A stretch of DNA of 64,000 bases from Ovis canadensis (GCF_042477335.2 NC_091257.1:41138501-41202500), one strand, 5' to 3'. Positions 23,570-34,439 are shown, counted from the first letter of the stretch. Notes: a model not told the origin generated them from the letters alone. Numbers and translations: made by a program.

Positions 23570-23720
23570 ATTTAGTCAACTGCCAAACACAGCTCCCATT
23601 CTGTGAGAAGGCATCAAGGACAAAGAAATGAATAAAAGATGATTTCTGCCTTCGAGGAGATATATAAACAAAAATCCCAAAGCAATGTGCTCAGAGTGGT
23701 TTTAAAGGTACTATGGGAGA
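23570..23720 (-). repeat. L2 3' end
   Basis: It matches antisense L2: ttagtcaactgccaaacaca, then aaggacaaagaaatgaataaa and tgccttcgaggagatatata. Confidence 0.5.
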
Positions 23721-24050
23721 AAATAGGGTTCATGCTTCAGGGTTGTTTGGAGGAAACTTATGGAAAGTCATTTGCACGGGGGAAGACATATGTGCTTAAC
23801 ATCTGCTATATATTTTTTTCCAAGATTGGAACGTGCTCTTCAGTTGCTCTTCTATTGGCTTCTTTCTCTAATCTCAACTAATCTAAAAAAAAGTCTTTCC
23901 GACACTGCCATCCCTCTTTCTTTTCCTTTAGCATCTGACTTCTTATAAGAGCCTCCACTGGCTAATTTTTCTTCTTTACTACCCATTTATTCTAAAAATA
24001 TTTGTGACCTAGAGTGAGATAGGAATCATCCCAGCATATGTGTGTACGCT

Positions 24051-24095
24051 TACATACACGCACGCGCATGTGCGCACACACACACGCACACACAC
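24051..24095. repeat. 45-base alternating pyrimidine-purine tract
   Basis: Perfect alternation that includes CG steps (cacgcacgcgcatgtgcgca) and CA steps, a classic Z-DNA-prone sequence. Confidence 0.9.
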
Positions 24096-24140
24096 TGTGC
24101 AGTTCATTTTATAAACAAAACCTTTTGGATTACCTATAGT

Positions 24141-24160
24141 TGTGTGTGTGTGTGTGTGTG
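24141..24160. repeat. (TG)10 microsatellite
   Basis: Ten uninterrupted TG units. Confidence 0.95.
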
Positions 24161-24614
24161 TCTGTAAGTGATTTTAGAAATATTTTCTGAGGACAGTGGT
24201 AAAGCATTCCCTAGGACTTCTCTGACCTGCTTTGCAGAAGTACTTTAATTAAACTACTTTCTTTTAGGATCTTCTTTATCAAGTATACTTTTAAAGATGC
24301 CAAACTCCCCAGGGTTGCCTTTAGCCAGTCAGTCCCTTGGAGATCAAAGTTCATATCTTAATTTCCAGATCTGTTCCAGAATTGGATCTCTCACTGGGAG
24401 CCAGCAAATCAAATAACATTTGAGGTAGCACTTGTCTAGGTGAGTATAATGGGCCATGGAAATCATCTTTCATATCATACTCACCTAACTTAAAAGGCTT
24501 TTAAGTTAGGCTCCATTCTAGATATTCTATATCATCCCCTTCACAATCTTTTCTGGAGCAAATGTGCATCATCTAATTGGTGATATACTATCCCTGAAGG
24601 TACAGCACAGCCCT

Positions 24615-24775
24615 GTGTGTGCTGTTATGTCTGATTCTTTGTGGCCCCACGGACTGTAGCCTGCCAGGTTCCTTTGCCCATGGAGTTTTCCAGGCAAGAT
24701 TACTGGAAAGTGAAAGTGAAAGTCACTCAGTCATGTCCAACTCTTTGTGACCCCATAGACTATACGGTCCATGGA
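24615..24775 (-). repeat. Two abutting Bov-A SINE fragments
   Basis: The first (24615-24707) runs from tgctgttatgtctgattc to aggcaagattactgg. The second (from 24708) restarts at aaagtgaaagtgaaagtcac and is cut short at the adjoining L1. Confidence 0.8.
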
Positions 24776-25330
24776 AAGTAGTATGGTTGTTCTTCAAATA
24801 ATTAATAATAGAATTACCACTTGCTCCAGCAATTCCTCTCTTGGATATATACCCAAAAGAAATGAAAGCAGAGACTTGAGGTGTTTGTATAAATATGTTC
24901 ATGCTCATAGCAGCATTATTCACAACAGCCAAAAGGTGGAAGCAAGGTCCATCAATGGATGAATGAATAAAATGTGGCATACACATACAATAGAATATTA
25001 TTCAGTCTTAAAGGAAATTATGACTTATGCTACAACACGGATGAACCTTGAGGACATGATGCTAAATAAAATAAGCCAGTCACAAAAGGACAAACGCCAT
25101 GTGATTCTACTTATCTGAAGTAACTGGAGTAGTCAATTCATAGAGACAGAAAGTGGAATGGTGATTGCCATGGGTGGGGTGGGGAGGGGTATGGCAGTCC
25201 AGTGGGCACAGTTTCAGTGTTATAGGATGATAAGAGTTCTGTGAATGGATGGTGGCGACGGTAGCATAACAATATGAATGTACTTTAAACTACTGAGCTA
25301 TGCACTTAAAACTAGTTAAGGCAGGAGTTT
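24776..25330 (+). mobile_element. L1 LINE 3' portion, decayed
   Basis: It contains L1 ORF2/3' UTR features: ttggatatatacccaaaag, atagcagcattattcacaac and gtgattgccatgggtgggg. All frames are broken. Confidence 0.85.
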
Positions 25331-25559
25331 TTAATGTATTATGTATTTCACTACCTGTTTTTTTCTTTAAAAAAAGGACAATTAACCCATCTGATACGTC
25401 AGAGTCCCTCATTTCTTATCTGAACAACTGTTTATCAACAAAGTGTCTAAAAACAAATAGATGCCATAAGAATTTTTTAGGCAACTTTTAACAAGGCACA
25501 TCAGCTACACATCCCATGCTCTATACATGGTCAACTACTTATATAGTTGCTTCTCATTA

Positions 25560-25750
25560 CCTGGGTACACCACTTATAAACAGTGCAACCTTGGGTTACT
25601 TAACTTCTTTTGGTCTTAGTTTCCTTTTTTTGTAAAGTGAAAATGCTGATTTATTTATGGTTGGGTTCTTGTGAGGATTCAATGAAATGGTGAATGGAAA
25701 GGACCTGGTAGGCATATGGCACAGGGAGTGCTTAGTATGTTCATTTCCTT
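25560..25750 (+). repeat. MIR SINE
   Basis: Sense MIR: caaccttgggttacttaactt, then ttagtttcctttttttgtaaag and aggattcaatgaaatgg. Confidence 0.7.
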
Positions 25751-25759
25751 TTAAAGATA

Positions 25760-27090
25760 AATTCAATGAAGTGAGAATTAATTGTGCCCTAATGTTCACA
25801 ATTTTTAAAGATCAGAAGGACAGATGTACAAAAAAGGGAGTGAAAAATCACACATTTGGTGGGCTTGGAGAGAGAAATATGTTGGAGGACCTGCAAACAT
25901 TTTTAAACGTGTTTCCAAAGGTGAATTTTGTTCTTTGTTTATTGTTAATTCTCTTGTTTGACATTTACTTTGCTGGTTTTCCTGCTTCCAAAGCTATCTT
26001 GCACAGAATCTACTGCCCCCATTACACTAATTGGCAGTGTAAATATTTTAACAAACTCTGTGGGGTTATTTTACCTTAGCTTTAGGCAAATGTATAATTT
26101 AACACTACCAAGACAACCTGCTTCACCTCAGCATTTGAGGCTTCTCAGCCTTGAGTTAATTACATGATGAAGAATTCTGCCATGTTCTGAAATCAGAAAT
26201 TGGTTTCTAACACAAAAGAGAAGGCTACGTCTATGTTTCAGCTTCAGGAGCTCTTGGGGAAAAAAAAAAAGTACATTGGGGTTTTTATTAATGTTGCTAA
26301 AATCGATGGGAACAGAATTCTTCCATAATTCTGAACTCCTGGCCCATTCATTAACTGTTGTAATTATAGGAAAGTGTGATTAGATCACTGATCAGAAAAC
26401 ATTTACCCTGAACCATCTTTGCCTAAAAACTCTGTTGATTTTAAAACTATTCACAATCTAAAAGTAGAGAGTTACGTTTTGTTCAGTGGGAATTTTTAGG
26501 ACTTCAAGTCTAGGAGACAGCATTTCAAGGAACCTCGAGAGAACTTCTCTGAGGAGGGGAGGGGTGGAGCCAGTTTTGCAACAAAGAGCAGGTAGTCTGA
26601 ACATTAAAAGATTACTGTTAATTAAAGAACACCAGATATCTGACATTAAGGAATTTAGCACTTTCCTATGTATGGGAAGATGCAAGACTCTGGATTCACT
26701 GAAATCATCTTTTTGATATACACCTTACACATCTGGGGCCAGTTTTCTGTGTTTTCATATCTAGAGTTTCCTCAGGGCTCACTGTAGGGAGTGGCTGCAA
26801 TCTGATGGCAGGTATTCTTTCTTTTCTGAGTTCCCTCAGGGCTCACCAGCTCACTATCCATGGTGTCTGCAATTGCTGATGACTGTGACACCCTTTGTTT
26901 ACTGATATAGCAGAAAATGAACTCTTATTTCATCATCATTAAAAGAGTTAGTAATCTTAGTAACCCACCCCCCACCACACCCCCACCTTGGCATTTAAAA
27001 GAGAACTGTTTGCGAAACCTGTGGACCATTTACTATAAGCTCCTGAGAGGGTGACCACACGGGTATGCTGTCAATGTTAGGCGTCATCCT
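25760..27090. other. Intergenic, nothing recognised
   Basis: No gene is supported. The 130-codon plus-strand ORF 25687-26079 begins inside a MIR and has no recognisable domain. A near-identical 17-base motif, agttYcctcagggctca, occurs twice (near 26765 and 26830). Confidence 0.35.
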
Positions 27091-27093
27091 CCA

Positions 27094-27291
27094 AAGTGAA
27101 AGTGAAGGTTGCTCAGTCGTGTTTGACTTTTTGTGACCCCATGAACTATATAGTCCATGAAATTCTCCAGGCCAGAATACTGGAGTGGGTAGCTGTTCCC
27201 TTCTCCAGGGAATCTTCCCAACCCAGGAATCGAACCCAGGTCTCCCTGCATTGCAGGCAGGTTTTTTATCAGCTGAGCAACAAGGGAAGCG
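27094..27291 (-). repeat. Bov-tA SINE
   Basis: Antisense copy from aaagtgaaagtgaaggttgc to ctgagcaacaagggaagc. Confidence 0.9.
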
Positions 27292-27499
27292 TGGAGGAAT
27301 ACAGCCCATGATTTAACTTACTGTAAAGTTGTGATGGCAAAGCCAAGGTGAAAGTCAGGTAAAAGATGGAATACCATGGAAAGTGAAAATCTAAAAGAAG
27401 GGAACACCATTGTGATTGAGATAAGGCTTCATTTGAGAACTAGTTTCATTGGGCTGCATTATTTATTTATTTATTGATGTAGATCATTTCTTTTTTAAG

Positions 27500-27658
27500 T
27501 CTTTTTGAATTTGCCACAACATTACCTCTTCCTTATGCTTTGGCTTTTTTATTTGGTTGGAAGGCTTGTGGGATCCAACTCCCTCCCCCCAGGGAATGAA
27601 ACAGCACCCCCTGGATTGGAAGGCAAAGTTCTAACCACTGGACCACCAGGAAAGTCCC
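27500..27658 (-). repeat. CHR-type SINE
   Basis: It runs tttgaatttgccacaacatta to accactggaccaccaggaaagtccc, the antisense CHR pattern. Confidence 0.75.
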
Positions 27659-27686
27659 TGGCCTGCAGTTCTTGCACAAATATTTC

Positions 27687-28590
27687 TTTTTTTCTTTTTT
27701 TTTCAGGCATAATTTTAATTTTTGGAAGCACTGAATGGCTTTAAACATAAGCTTTACTTTGTAAACATCCTACAATTTCCTCACAAGTTCTCCCAGGCAA
27801 GAGTAAGCCGTGACTTACCAGTTGGGAATATCTCTGCTGCTGAAGGCCACGCTGTTTTCCATGGAGTGGAATGTAACCCTTTTCTGGCTTGTTAGAACTT
27901 TCTTTTTTTTTTTTTTCATTGTTTTTTTAAATATTATGTTATAATTTATTTTATTTTATTTTATTTTTTTATTTTTTAAATTTTAAAATCTTTAATTCTT
28001 ACATGCATTCCCAAACATGAACCCCCCTCCCACCTCCCTCCCCATAACATCTTTCTGGGTCATCCCCATGCACCAGCCCCAAGCATGCTGCATCCTGCGT
28101 CAGACATAGACTGGCGATTCAATTCACATGATAGTATACATGTTAGAATGTCATTCTCCCAAATCATCCCACTCTCTCCCTCTCCCTCTGAGTCTAAAAG
28201 TCCGTTATACACATCTGTGTCTCTTTCCCTGTCTTGCATACAGGGTCGTCATTGCCATCTTCCTAAATTCCATATATATGTGTTAGTATACTGTATTGGT
28301 GTTTTTCTTTCTGGCTTACTTCACTCTGTATAATCGGCTCCAGTTTCATCCATCTCATCAGAACTGATTCAAATGAATTCTTTTTAACGGCTGAGTAATA
28401 CTCCATTGTGTATATGTGCCACAGCTTTCTTATCCATTCATCTGCTGATGGACATCTAGGTTGTTTCCATGTCCTGGCTATTATAAACAGTGCTGCGATG
28501 AACATTGGGGTACATGTGTCTCTTTCAGTTCTGGTTTCCTCGGTGTGTATGCCCAGCAGTGGGATTGCTGGGTCATAAGGTAGTTCTATT
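27687..28590 (-). mobile_element. 5'-truncated bovine L1 with 3' transduction
   Basis: The insertion is bounded by the 15-base duplication ttgcacaaatatttc at 27672-27686 and 28591-28605. Read on the minus strand it holds the last about 115 codons of L1 ORF2 (LPYDPAIPLLGI through LTHIYGI, stop near 28263), the L1 3' UTR, and a first poly-A (poly-T at 27903-27916). About 200 bases of non-L1 sequence and a second poly-A (poly-T at 27687-27703) follow. This is the structure of an L1 that read through its own signal and carried downstream flank. Confidence 0.85.
27704..27902 (-). mobile_element. Transduced 3' flank carried by the L1
   Basis: This sequence lies between two poly-A tracts inside one target-site duplication and is not L1. 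On the minus strand an ATTAAA signal sits roughly 15-20 bases before the second poly-A. It also contains a strong donor-like site (ctg|gtaagt, complement of 27812-27821). Its origin is elsewhere in the genome. Confidence 0.75.
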
Positions 28591-28630
28591 TTGCACAAAT
28601 ATTTCAGGGAGGCGTTTCTAAGACTCACAG

Positions 28631-29101
28631 TGTCAGAAGTAACATTGACTGAAACCACCCCCCTCCCCACCCCCCGCCACTGGCCAGGCACCATAGATTT
28701 GCATGGTATTTTACAGCAGGAGGTCCTGGTAAGGAACACAGAACTATTCCAACTGGAAGAGTTTGGGAAAGGTCAAAAGGAGATGCCAGGTGTCCTACCA
28801 CCTCCTAGAATCCTCTCTGGCATCCATCTTGGCTGAGCAACATGTGCACCACCAGCAAGGACCCTGAGTCAGATTGATTGACCAGGGACAACCTGGAAAC
28901 TAAGCCCATCACCATAAAACCTGAGACCCATGGCAGAGTAGTCCTCCTGGGTTCTCTTACCCTGCTGCTCTCCGCCCAGACTCCTTTTCTCAATAAAATC
29001 TCTTGGTTTGTCAACACATGTGTCTCCTTGGACAATTAATTTCCAAGTGTTAGATAAGAGCCCACTCTGAGGCCCTGGAAGGGGTCCTCCTTCCTGCAAC
29101 A
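28631..29101 (+). mobile_element. Solo LTR of an ERV1-like element
   Basis: It starts TGTCAGAAGTAACATTGAC and ends ccttcctgcaACA. It contains the signal aataaa (ctcaataaaatctcttg) near 28990, then a conserved U5 (tgtctccttggacaattaa). The flanking tetranucleotides acag and aaag differ at one base. No internal viral sequence is present, so the LTR is solo. Confidence 0.7.
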
Positions 29102-29109
29102 AAAGCAAG

Positions 29110-30235
29110 GATGAACCCTGTTCCTTCTCTAGTTTGCTCTCCTGAATCTCTGCACCAGCTGTGCTGGGTTCACTTACAGGGTGCTGTTGGTTTACAAGGC
29201 GGGGTCAGCTTCCTGCAAGTCCATTCAGTTCCTGCTTTCCTTTGCCCAGCACCGGACAGGTGGGTTAAAACTGGAATCAGAGAGAAGAGGTGGTTTCATT
29301 TTTTAATCCCCACCTCCTGCTTTTCCCTCTCTAGTTCATGTTTATTAGCCTGCATAGCCTCTTTTGAGAGTAATAAAGACAACACTGTACCCTGAGCCAC
29401 AGCTCTTTGTATCTTGTTTCTAACTGGTTAGAAATAAACTCTCCTAAACCTCTGGCAGAGAGGATGAGCATCTCCTGGATAAACTGGGGAAAATACAGGT
29501 AAAAATAACCGTATAGAAAATATTGTGAGATGGCAGAATATGAAAGCAGTAAAAAAAGCTTTTGAGCAGAACAAAGTAACACAGGAAGCATAGGGCAAGT
29601 AAACTCTGCACTTTCTGGAGCTAAAGTGAACATGAACCTATTCTAAAAGGAGAGCTCTGAACATTCTAAAAAAGCTGTAACTTATGCCTAACAATTACTT
29701 ACACGTTAGACACACTACGTGAAATTTAGAATTCATTGTTTCTATCCCAAATCCACACCTCCTTCTGTATTTCTGTTCTGTTTCTGGGACCACAGTTCTC
29801 TAGCTAGATGACCAGTACGTGAGTCACCTTGAGGCTAGACTTCATACTTCTTCTTATCTCCACTGCACACCATCCCTCCTGTGGTTTTACTGAAGGCTTC
29901 CTAACAGAGACAGAAATGGTTCTATTCTTCACCCTCTAGCAAAACGTAATCAAATGGCTCCGGGATCTCTTAGTTCTTTCCCTAGAGTCTTTTCCCAAAC
30001 ATTTCAATTCTACTCTGCCAAAACAAAACCCTTAATTGGCCAAATTCAATTTTCCTAGAAAATAATTATGCAACCAGTTCTTATCACAAAAACACACTCA
30101 TGGAGTTGGGGAGGGGAGGAGTAGTGGTGTGCCTGTCCATGCTGATTGGCTTAGACACACTCTTCTATTCTTGTGTTAGTGCCACATTCTTAATTATTAT
30201 AGTTCAATAATATGTTTCTTTCATTGTTATCAGAC
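29110..30235. other. Intergenic, nothing recognised
   Basis: No gene or repeat terminus can be supported between the LTR and the following AT-rich relic. Confidence 0.35.
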
Positions 30236-30239
30236 AGTT

Positions 30240-30728
30240 CTCAATTTTTTTGTGGTTTTGAACTCTCCTTTACACTCTTGAAAATTATTGAGAATTCCAG
30301 AGATTTTGTGTTATATTCACTGATATATACCATATCAGAAATTAAAACTAAGAAAATAAATATTTGTTTCTAAATTAATTTTAAAACATAGGAAACTCAT
30401 TACATGTTAACATAAATAACATTTTTAATGAAAAATAATTATATTTTCCAAACCAAAGGAAATTTAGTAGGAGAAATAACACTGTTTTACCTTCATGTAA
30501 ATTCCTTTAATGTTTTGTGTGATAGAAGACATTTCTGCTTCTGCATTTAATCTGTTGTGATATCACATATTATGTAACCACTGGAAGACTTCATTGTATA
30601 TGTATTTAAGAATGGGAGTAAAAAAGAGTTAAAAACAAGTCTCAATATTGTTTTGAAAACAACTTAAATTCTGTGACCCCTTGAAAGGGTTTCTGGGACC
30701 CTAGATGCTCTCAGACTATAGTCTGAGG
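30240..30728. mobile_element. Probable ancient DNA-transposon relic
   Basis: AT-rich sequence with ttaaaactaagaaaataaat and acatgttaacataaataaca resembles an old mammalian transposon I have seen but cannot name. It ends near an 18-base perfect palindrome, ctcagactatagtctgag (30710-30727). Confidence 0.35.
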
Positions 30729-30831
30729 ACTACTGGTCTTAGCTATTCTAATAGTAGACTACTGGTCTACTATTCTAGCTTGTAGTTTCTCAGATGAATT
30801 TCAGAATATTTTGTCTCAGTTTGGGAGGTAT

Positions 30832-31036
30832 GACTTCCCTGGTGGCTCAGACGGTAAAACGTCTGTCTACAATGCGGGAGACTCGGGTTCGATCCCTGGG
30901 TCGGGAAGATCCCCTGGAGAAGGAAATGGCAATCCATTCCAGTACTATTGCCTGGAAAATCCCATGGACAGAGGAATTTGGTAGGCTACAGTCCATGGGG
31001 TCGCAAAGAGTCAGACATGACTGAGCGACTTCACTA
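30832..31036 (+). repeat. Bov-tA SINE
   Basis: Sense copy: acttccctggtggctcagac to cgcaaagagtcagacatgac. Confidence 0.93.
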
Positions 31037-31039
31037 ATT

Positions 31040-31580
31040 ATGTATTTAAAATTCTGTCTTCTCACTTAAGGATATCCTATGTCTCTTCAATTAATAAAAT
31101 AATTTATACATGATTTCTCCAAGGTGATAGTCCTGCATTTTCCTTTCTCAGATCTCCCCCATTTCTCACTTTTTATCATTCCCAGTTATTTTATGGTCTT
31201 TGTTGCTATTGTGAACAAGATTCATTTTTCCATTGTATTTTAACTGGTCATTGTTGGCCTCCTACAATTTTGTACATGGCCATTTGCTTACTCCTTATTA
31301 ATTCTTAAGTTAAATAATATATTTGGTATAATATATTCTTTTAAAGAAATAACTTGAAAATGAATCTTTTTATATAATGTTAGTATTGATACGATATTCT
31401 CAATATTCCAAGATACTATATATTAGATGAGATATATGATATTCTGAGAAAAACCCACTGTTTAAGTTTTGGATTTCAAAGATATTTTATGAGGAAGGAT
31501 CTTGAAAATGCTGAATGCCTTTTTGACATCTACTCAAACAATCATATTTTTTCCTTAAGACAAATGCATTGATTTAGGAC
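31040..31580. other. Intergenic, nothing recognised
   Basis: AT-rich sequence with no supportable feature. Confidence 0.35.
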
Positions 31581-31598
31581 TAGCTGACCTCTTCTAGA

Positions 31599-31735
31599 TG
31601 GCTGGATGGCATCACCGACTCGATGGACATGAGTTTGAGTGAACTCCAGGAGTTGGTGATGGACAGGGAGGCCTGGCATGCGATTCATGGGGTCGCAAAG
31701 AGTCGGACACGACTGAGCGACTGAACTGAACTGAA
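31599..31735 (+). mobile_element. Very short BovB insertion 0.3 kb upstream of the CpG island
   Basis: It contains only the last about 137 bases of BovB (tggctggatggcatcaccg to the ctgaactgaactga end). It is flanked by the perfect 15-base duplication ctgacctcttctaga at 31584-31598 and 31736-31750. Confidence 0.95.
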
Positions 31736-32029
31736 CTGACCTCTTCTAGAATTCTTATTTAGACATCACAAATGATAGACCAATTTAGATTATTAACACA
31801 ATTAAACGACATTTTGATTGTGGGTCTCACTTTTTGAAGGGGCGGAAGGCATAACCACGCCCAAAATGTCACCTGAGGCTGTTCAGGGAACCTGGCCATA
31901 CAGGTGTCAGGGATGACCAGTTAGAGGACTGGTGGTTAACGACTTCACTTTGGCAGGCCGCTAAAGTGAACTGGTATCCGCGGGGATATCTCAGTACCTA
32001 CTTTTCTTCTCACTTTCCGGATCAGAGCC

Positions 32030-32680
32030 CGCTGGCCTAGAGATGACATCCTGTGAGCCCCACGGAGTTTGGGGGAAGACACTGCGCATTGCGAGGAGAA
32101 ATTGCTTCAGGAAAGTGGGCCTGTCCGAGGGGGCTGTTCCAGGGTCTGGCGGGTCCCCTCCCTTGACCCCGGGCTACAGACCAGGGAGGCGTGACCGAGT
32201 CCCAGGCTTGACCGCCAGCCTTGGGCCCTGCGAGGTGCGCGGGGCGGACGGAGAGGCCTGTTTTCCGCGGGCAGCGAGGACGGCGGCGCGCCGGGGTGGG
32301 AGGAGGAACAGCTCTAGAGAATCTGGAGAGGGGCCGCCCCCTCGAGTGCCCCGCCCCTCGAGTGCCCCGCCCCGTGGCCCCGCCCCCTCGAGTGCCCCGT
32401 CCTGTGGCCCCGCCCCGCCCAGGCGCGCCCCAACCTGAGCCCCCGAGGGGAGGATGGAGACGCTCGCCTCCGTCCCAGGTAGGGGTCCTGGGCTTCGGCG
32501 GCGCGGAGCCCTGGGTCAGCCGGCATCACTTCCCTGGCTACAGGTGGTGTGGGGTGCGCGCCGGGGATCGGACCGGGAACGCGAGAGGGACTCGCTGGGA
32601 CCGCGAGCCTAGTCCCGGCGGTTTCGGGGCACCTGTGGCCCGCGCCGCGCCTGGTCCACTCGAGGGACCTCCTGCTCAGG
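32030..32680 (+). promoter_or_regulatory. MYO3A: CpG-island promoter, probably of MYO3A
   Basis: This is the only strongly GC- and CpG-rich stretch in an otherwise AT-rich window. It carries a cluster of GC boxes (ccccgccc / ggccccgcccc) between about 32335 and 32425 and shows no TATA box. It sits about 14 kb upstream of the first coding exon, and a splice donor lies inside it. Such islands usually mark TATA-less promoters. Long open frames on both strands here reflect high GC content and are not genes. Strand is set by the downstream gene; divergent transcription cannot be excluded. Confidence 0.7.
32300..32478 (+). other. MYO3A: Probable noncoding exon 1 (5' UTR) of MYO3A; 5' end not fixed
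   Basis: The GC-rich island ends in a good donor, cccag|gtaggg, with the exon end at 32478. The transcription start cannot be placed; the promoter has GC boxes and no TATA box, so dispersed starts are likely, and the given start is only an estimate. An ATG at 32454 has a strong context (A at -3, G at +4) and reads METLASVP before the splice. Joined to exon 2 it continues DSGT and stops; joined straight to the coding exon it would stop after two more codons. It therefore behaves as an upstream ORF rather than an alternative N-terminus. Assignment to MYO3A follows from orientation and from the absence of another gene. Confidence 0.5.
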
Positions 32681-33308
32681 AATGATTTATCTGGAGCAGG
32701 TCGGTGGAGCTGGGGTCCATTCCCCGCCAGACGCATCTGTAAAGTTTCCTTTTTAAGGAGAAAGGGCAGACAAGAAAGAACATTGGGGTCATTACTAAGA
32801 AGTAGAGCAATCCTCCCAGCAACGATGTCGTTTCGATTTGTTCACCAACAGCTCTGTTCTGTAATAGTTTCTATTTGAACCTTGCTAGAATTTTTCTGTG
32901 AGAAATTAAAACAAAATTAATAATATTTTACTATTATTGGGATGATAGTTGGATGTAAGCTTTGAAATAGACGTTGTAATGGCACTAAAAATACTTTTTG
33001 TTGTTTTAAATTGGAAAACCCCAAGAATCCTCACGGATTTGAGTTTTCTTGGTGGTTGAATGGGTTTCCTTAAAGCCTCTTAATTTTTTTTTTTTTTTTG
33101 ATTTCTCATTGCTCCAATAACTTCAGAGTTATTCTATGACTGCACAGGATGTGTGGTGTTCCCTCTTAGTCGCTTAAAAAATATTAAACCTGAGTAATAA
33201 ATTGCTGTCCTATTATACTACCTCGATGTTTCTACCTTTAGCTTCTAAACGCTTTCCCCAGAGGCTTGATGCTTAAACCTGTAACACTGAGTTTGTTGTG
33301 TGTTACAG

Positions 33309-33387
33309 ACTCAGGAACATAGCTGCAGCCTGGACATTTACTCTTTGTCATGATATGGGAACGAGTTATTTTCAAGCTGTGCTAAAG
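33309..33387 (+). other. MYO3A: Probable noncoding exon 2 (5' UTR) of MYO3A
   Basis: A 79-base segment is flanked by a plausible acceptor (gtgtgttacag, ending 33308) and a strong donor (AAG|gtaggt, starting 33388). It lies 0.8 kb downstream of the CpG-island donor and upstream of the first coding exon, on the same strand. It has no open frame into the coding exon. It contains a TAG at 33320-33322 that closes the exon 1 upstream ORF. ATG at 33350 gives an 11-codon ORF stopping within the exon. ATG at 33355 runs to the exon end and meets TGA as the first three bases of the coding exon. The call is inferred from splice signals and position; no transcript was available to me. Confidence 0.6.
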
Positions 33388-34074
33388 GTAGGTGATAAAG
33401 TTGACCAGTCTTCTGGATTTGCACTAGCCTAAGTGCTAAATTTTGACAGATAAATGACAGTGCATGTTATTCATGCCATATTGATTTTTTATTACACTGT
33501 AAAGATAACTGTTTTCAAATGGGAAAATTTAGAGATGAGATTTCAAAGATAACTTGTTTTTTATGTGTCTATTCATGTGATGTCTAGCGTATGAAAAATT
33601 ACTCTCATTTGTCTTAGTCTTTTTTTATTATTGTTGAGAACAAAAAAGTACACATTAAAAGATTCAGTGTGGTGATCTTTATTACCAGACTATATCTGTT
33701 TGAAAATATTTTGGTCAATCATATAAGGAGTACTACGGTCCTGCACTTCCTTTTTAAAATTTTCTCTCTACAGCCTAATATTTTTTGTGCAAATATTCTT
33801 TGAAAAATAACTTTTGCCTGTCAAATCCAAACTATTTGAAGGTCCATTAGTTACTACTAATAGGGTGATAAATATTTGAAAGTGCAAATATACTTTAGAC
33901 TATATAGATGCAAATTATGTAAAGTTTTGCTGTAAAAATGTTTTATCACTTTAATAATTTCTGCAGTGTCAGCGCTCTAAATTATTTACTCCCTCCCCCC
34001 CTTTTTTTTCTTGATTAGTTTTTTCCCTAGATTGATAATTTGAAAGATTAACTCAATTATCCATTATAGGGACT

Positions 34075-34285
34075 TCCCTGGTGGTCCAGTGGCTAAGACT
34101 GCCTTCCTAGGTTTGATCTCTGGTCAGGGACACGACTGAAGTGACTTAGCAGCAGCAGCAGCAGCAGCAGCAGCAGAGAACTAGATCCCACCTGCCATAA
34201 CTGAGTCTATGCCGCAAGTGAAGATCCCATGTGCTGCAACTAAGACCTAGTGCAGCAATATAAATAAATAAAATTTTTTAAAAAA
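34075..34285 (+). repeat. CHR-type SINE carrying a small Bov-A tail insertion
   Basis: The CHR head gacttccctggtggtccagtg and body (ctagatcccacctgccataac) are separated by a Bov-A 3' tail at about 34131-34178 (cacgactgaagtgacttagc followed by (AGC)n). Confidence 0.8.
34148..34176 (+). repeat. (AGC)9 trinucleotide repeat
   Basis: Nine uninterrupted AGC units plus ag, forming the tail of a Bov-A fragment inside a CHR SINE. Confidence 0.95.
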
Positions 34286-34439
34286 GTTATCCATTAGAAG
34301 GTAAACAGATTTCCATTACACTTTAAAACTAAGTGTAAAGACTCCATACCACTTTAAGGACACATAGGGATTTAGGAACCTCCAATTGGGAAGCATTACT
34401 CTTTAGAACTGAAATCATCTACCACTGAACATCCAATTT

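Noticed and set aside
28263-28739. 158-codon minus-strand ORF considered as a gene.
   Set aside because: Its C-terminal part is the end of L1 ORF2; the N-terminal extension reads into flank and an LTR.
32043-32878. Several ORFs over 100 codons on both strands in the GC-rich island.
   Set aside because: GC-rich sequence is poor in stop codons. The peptides are low-complexity (Pro/Arg/Ala/Gly) with no domain, and a splice donor cuts through them.
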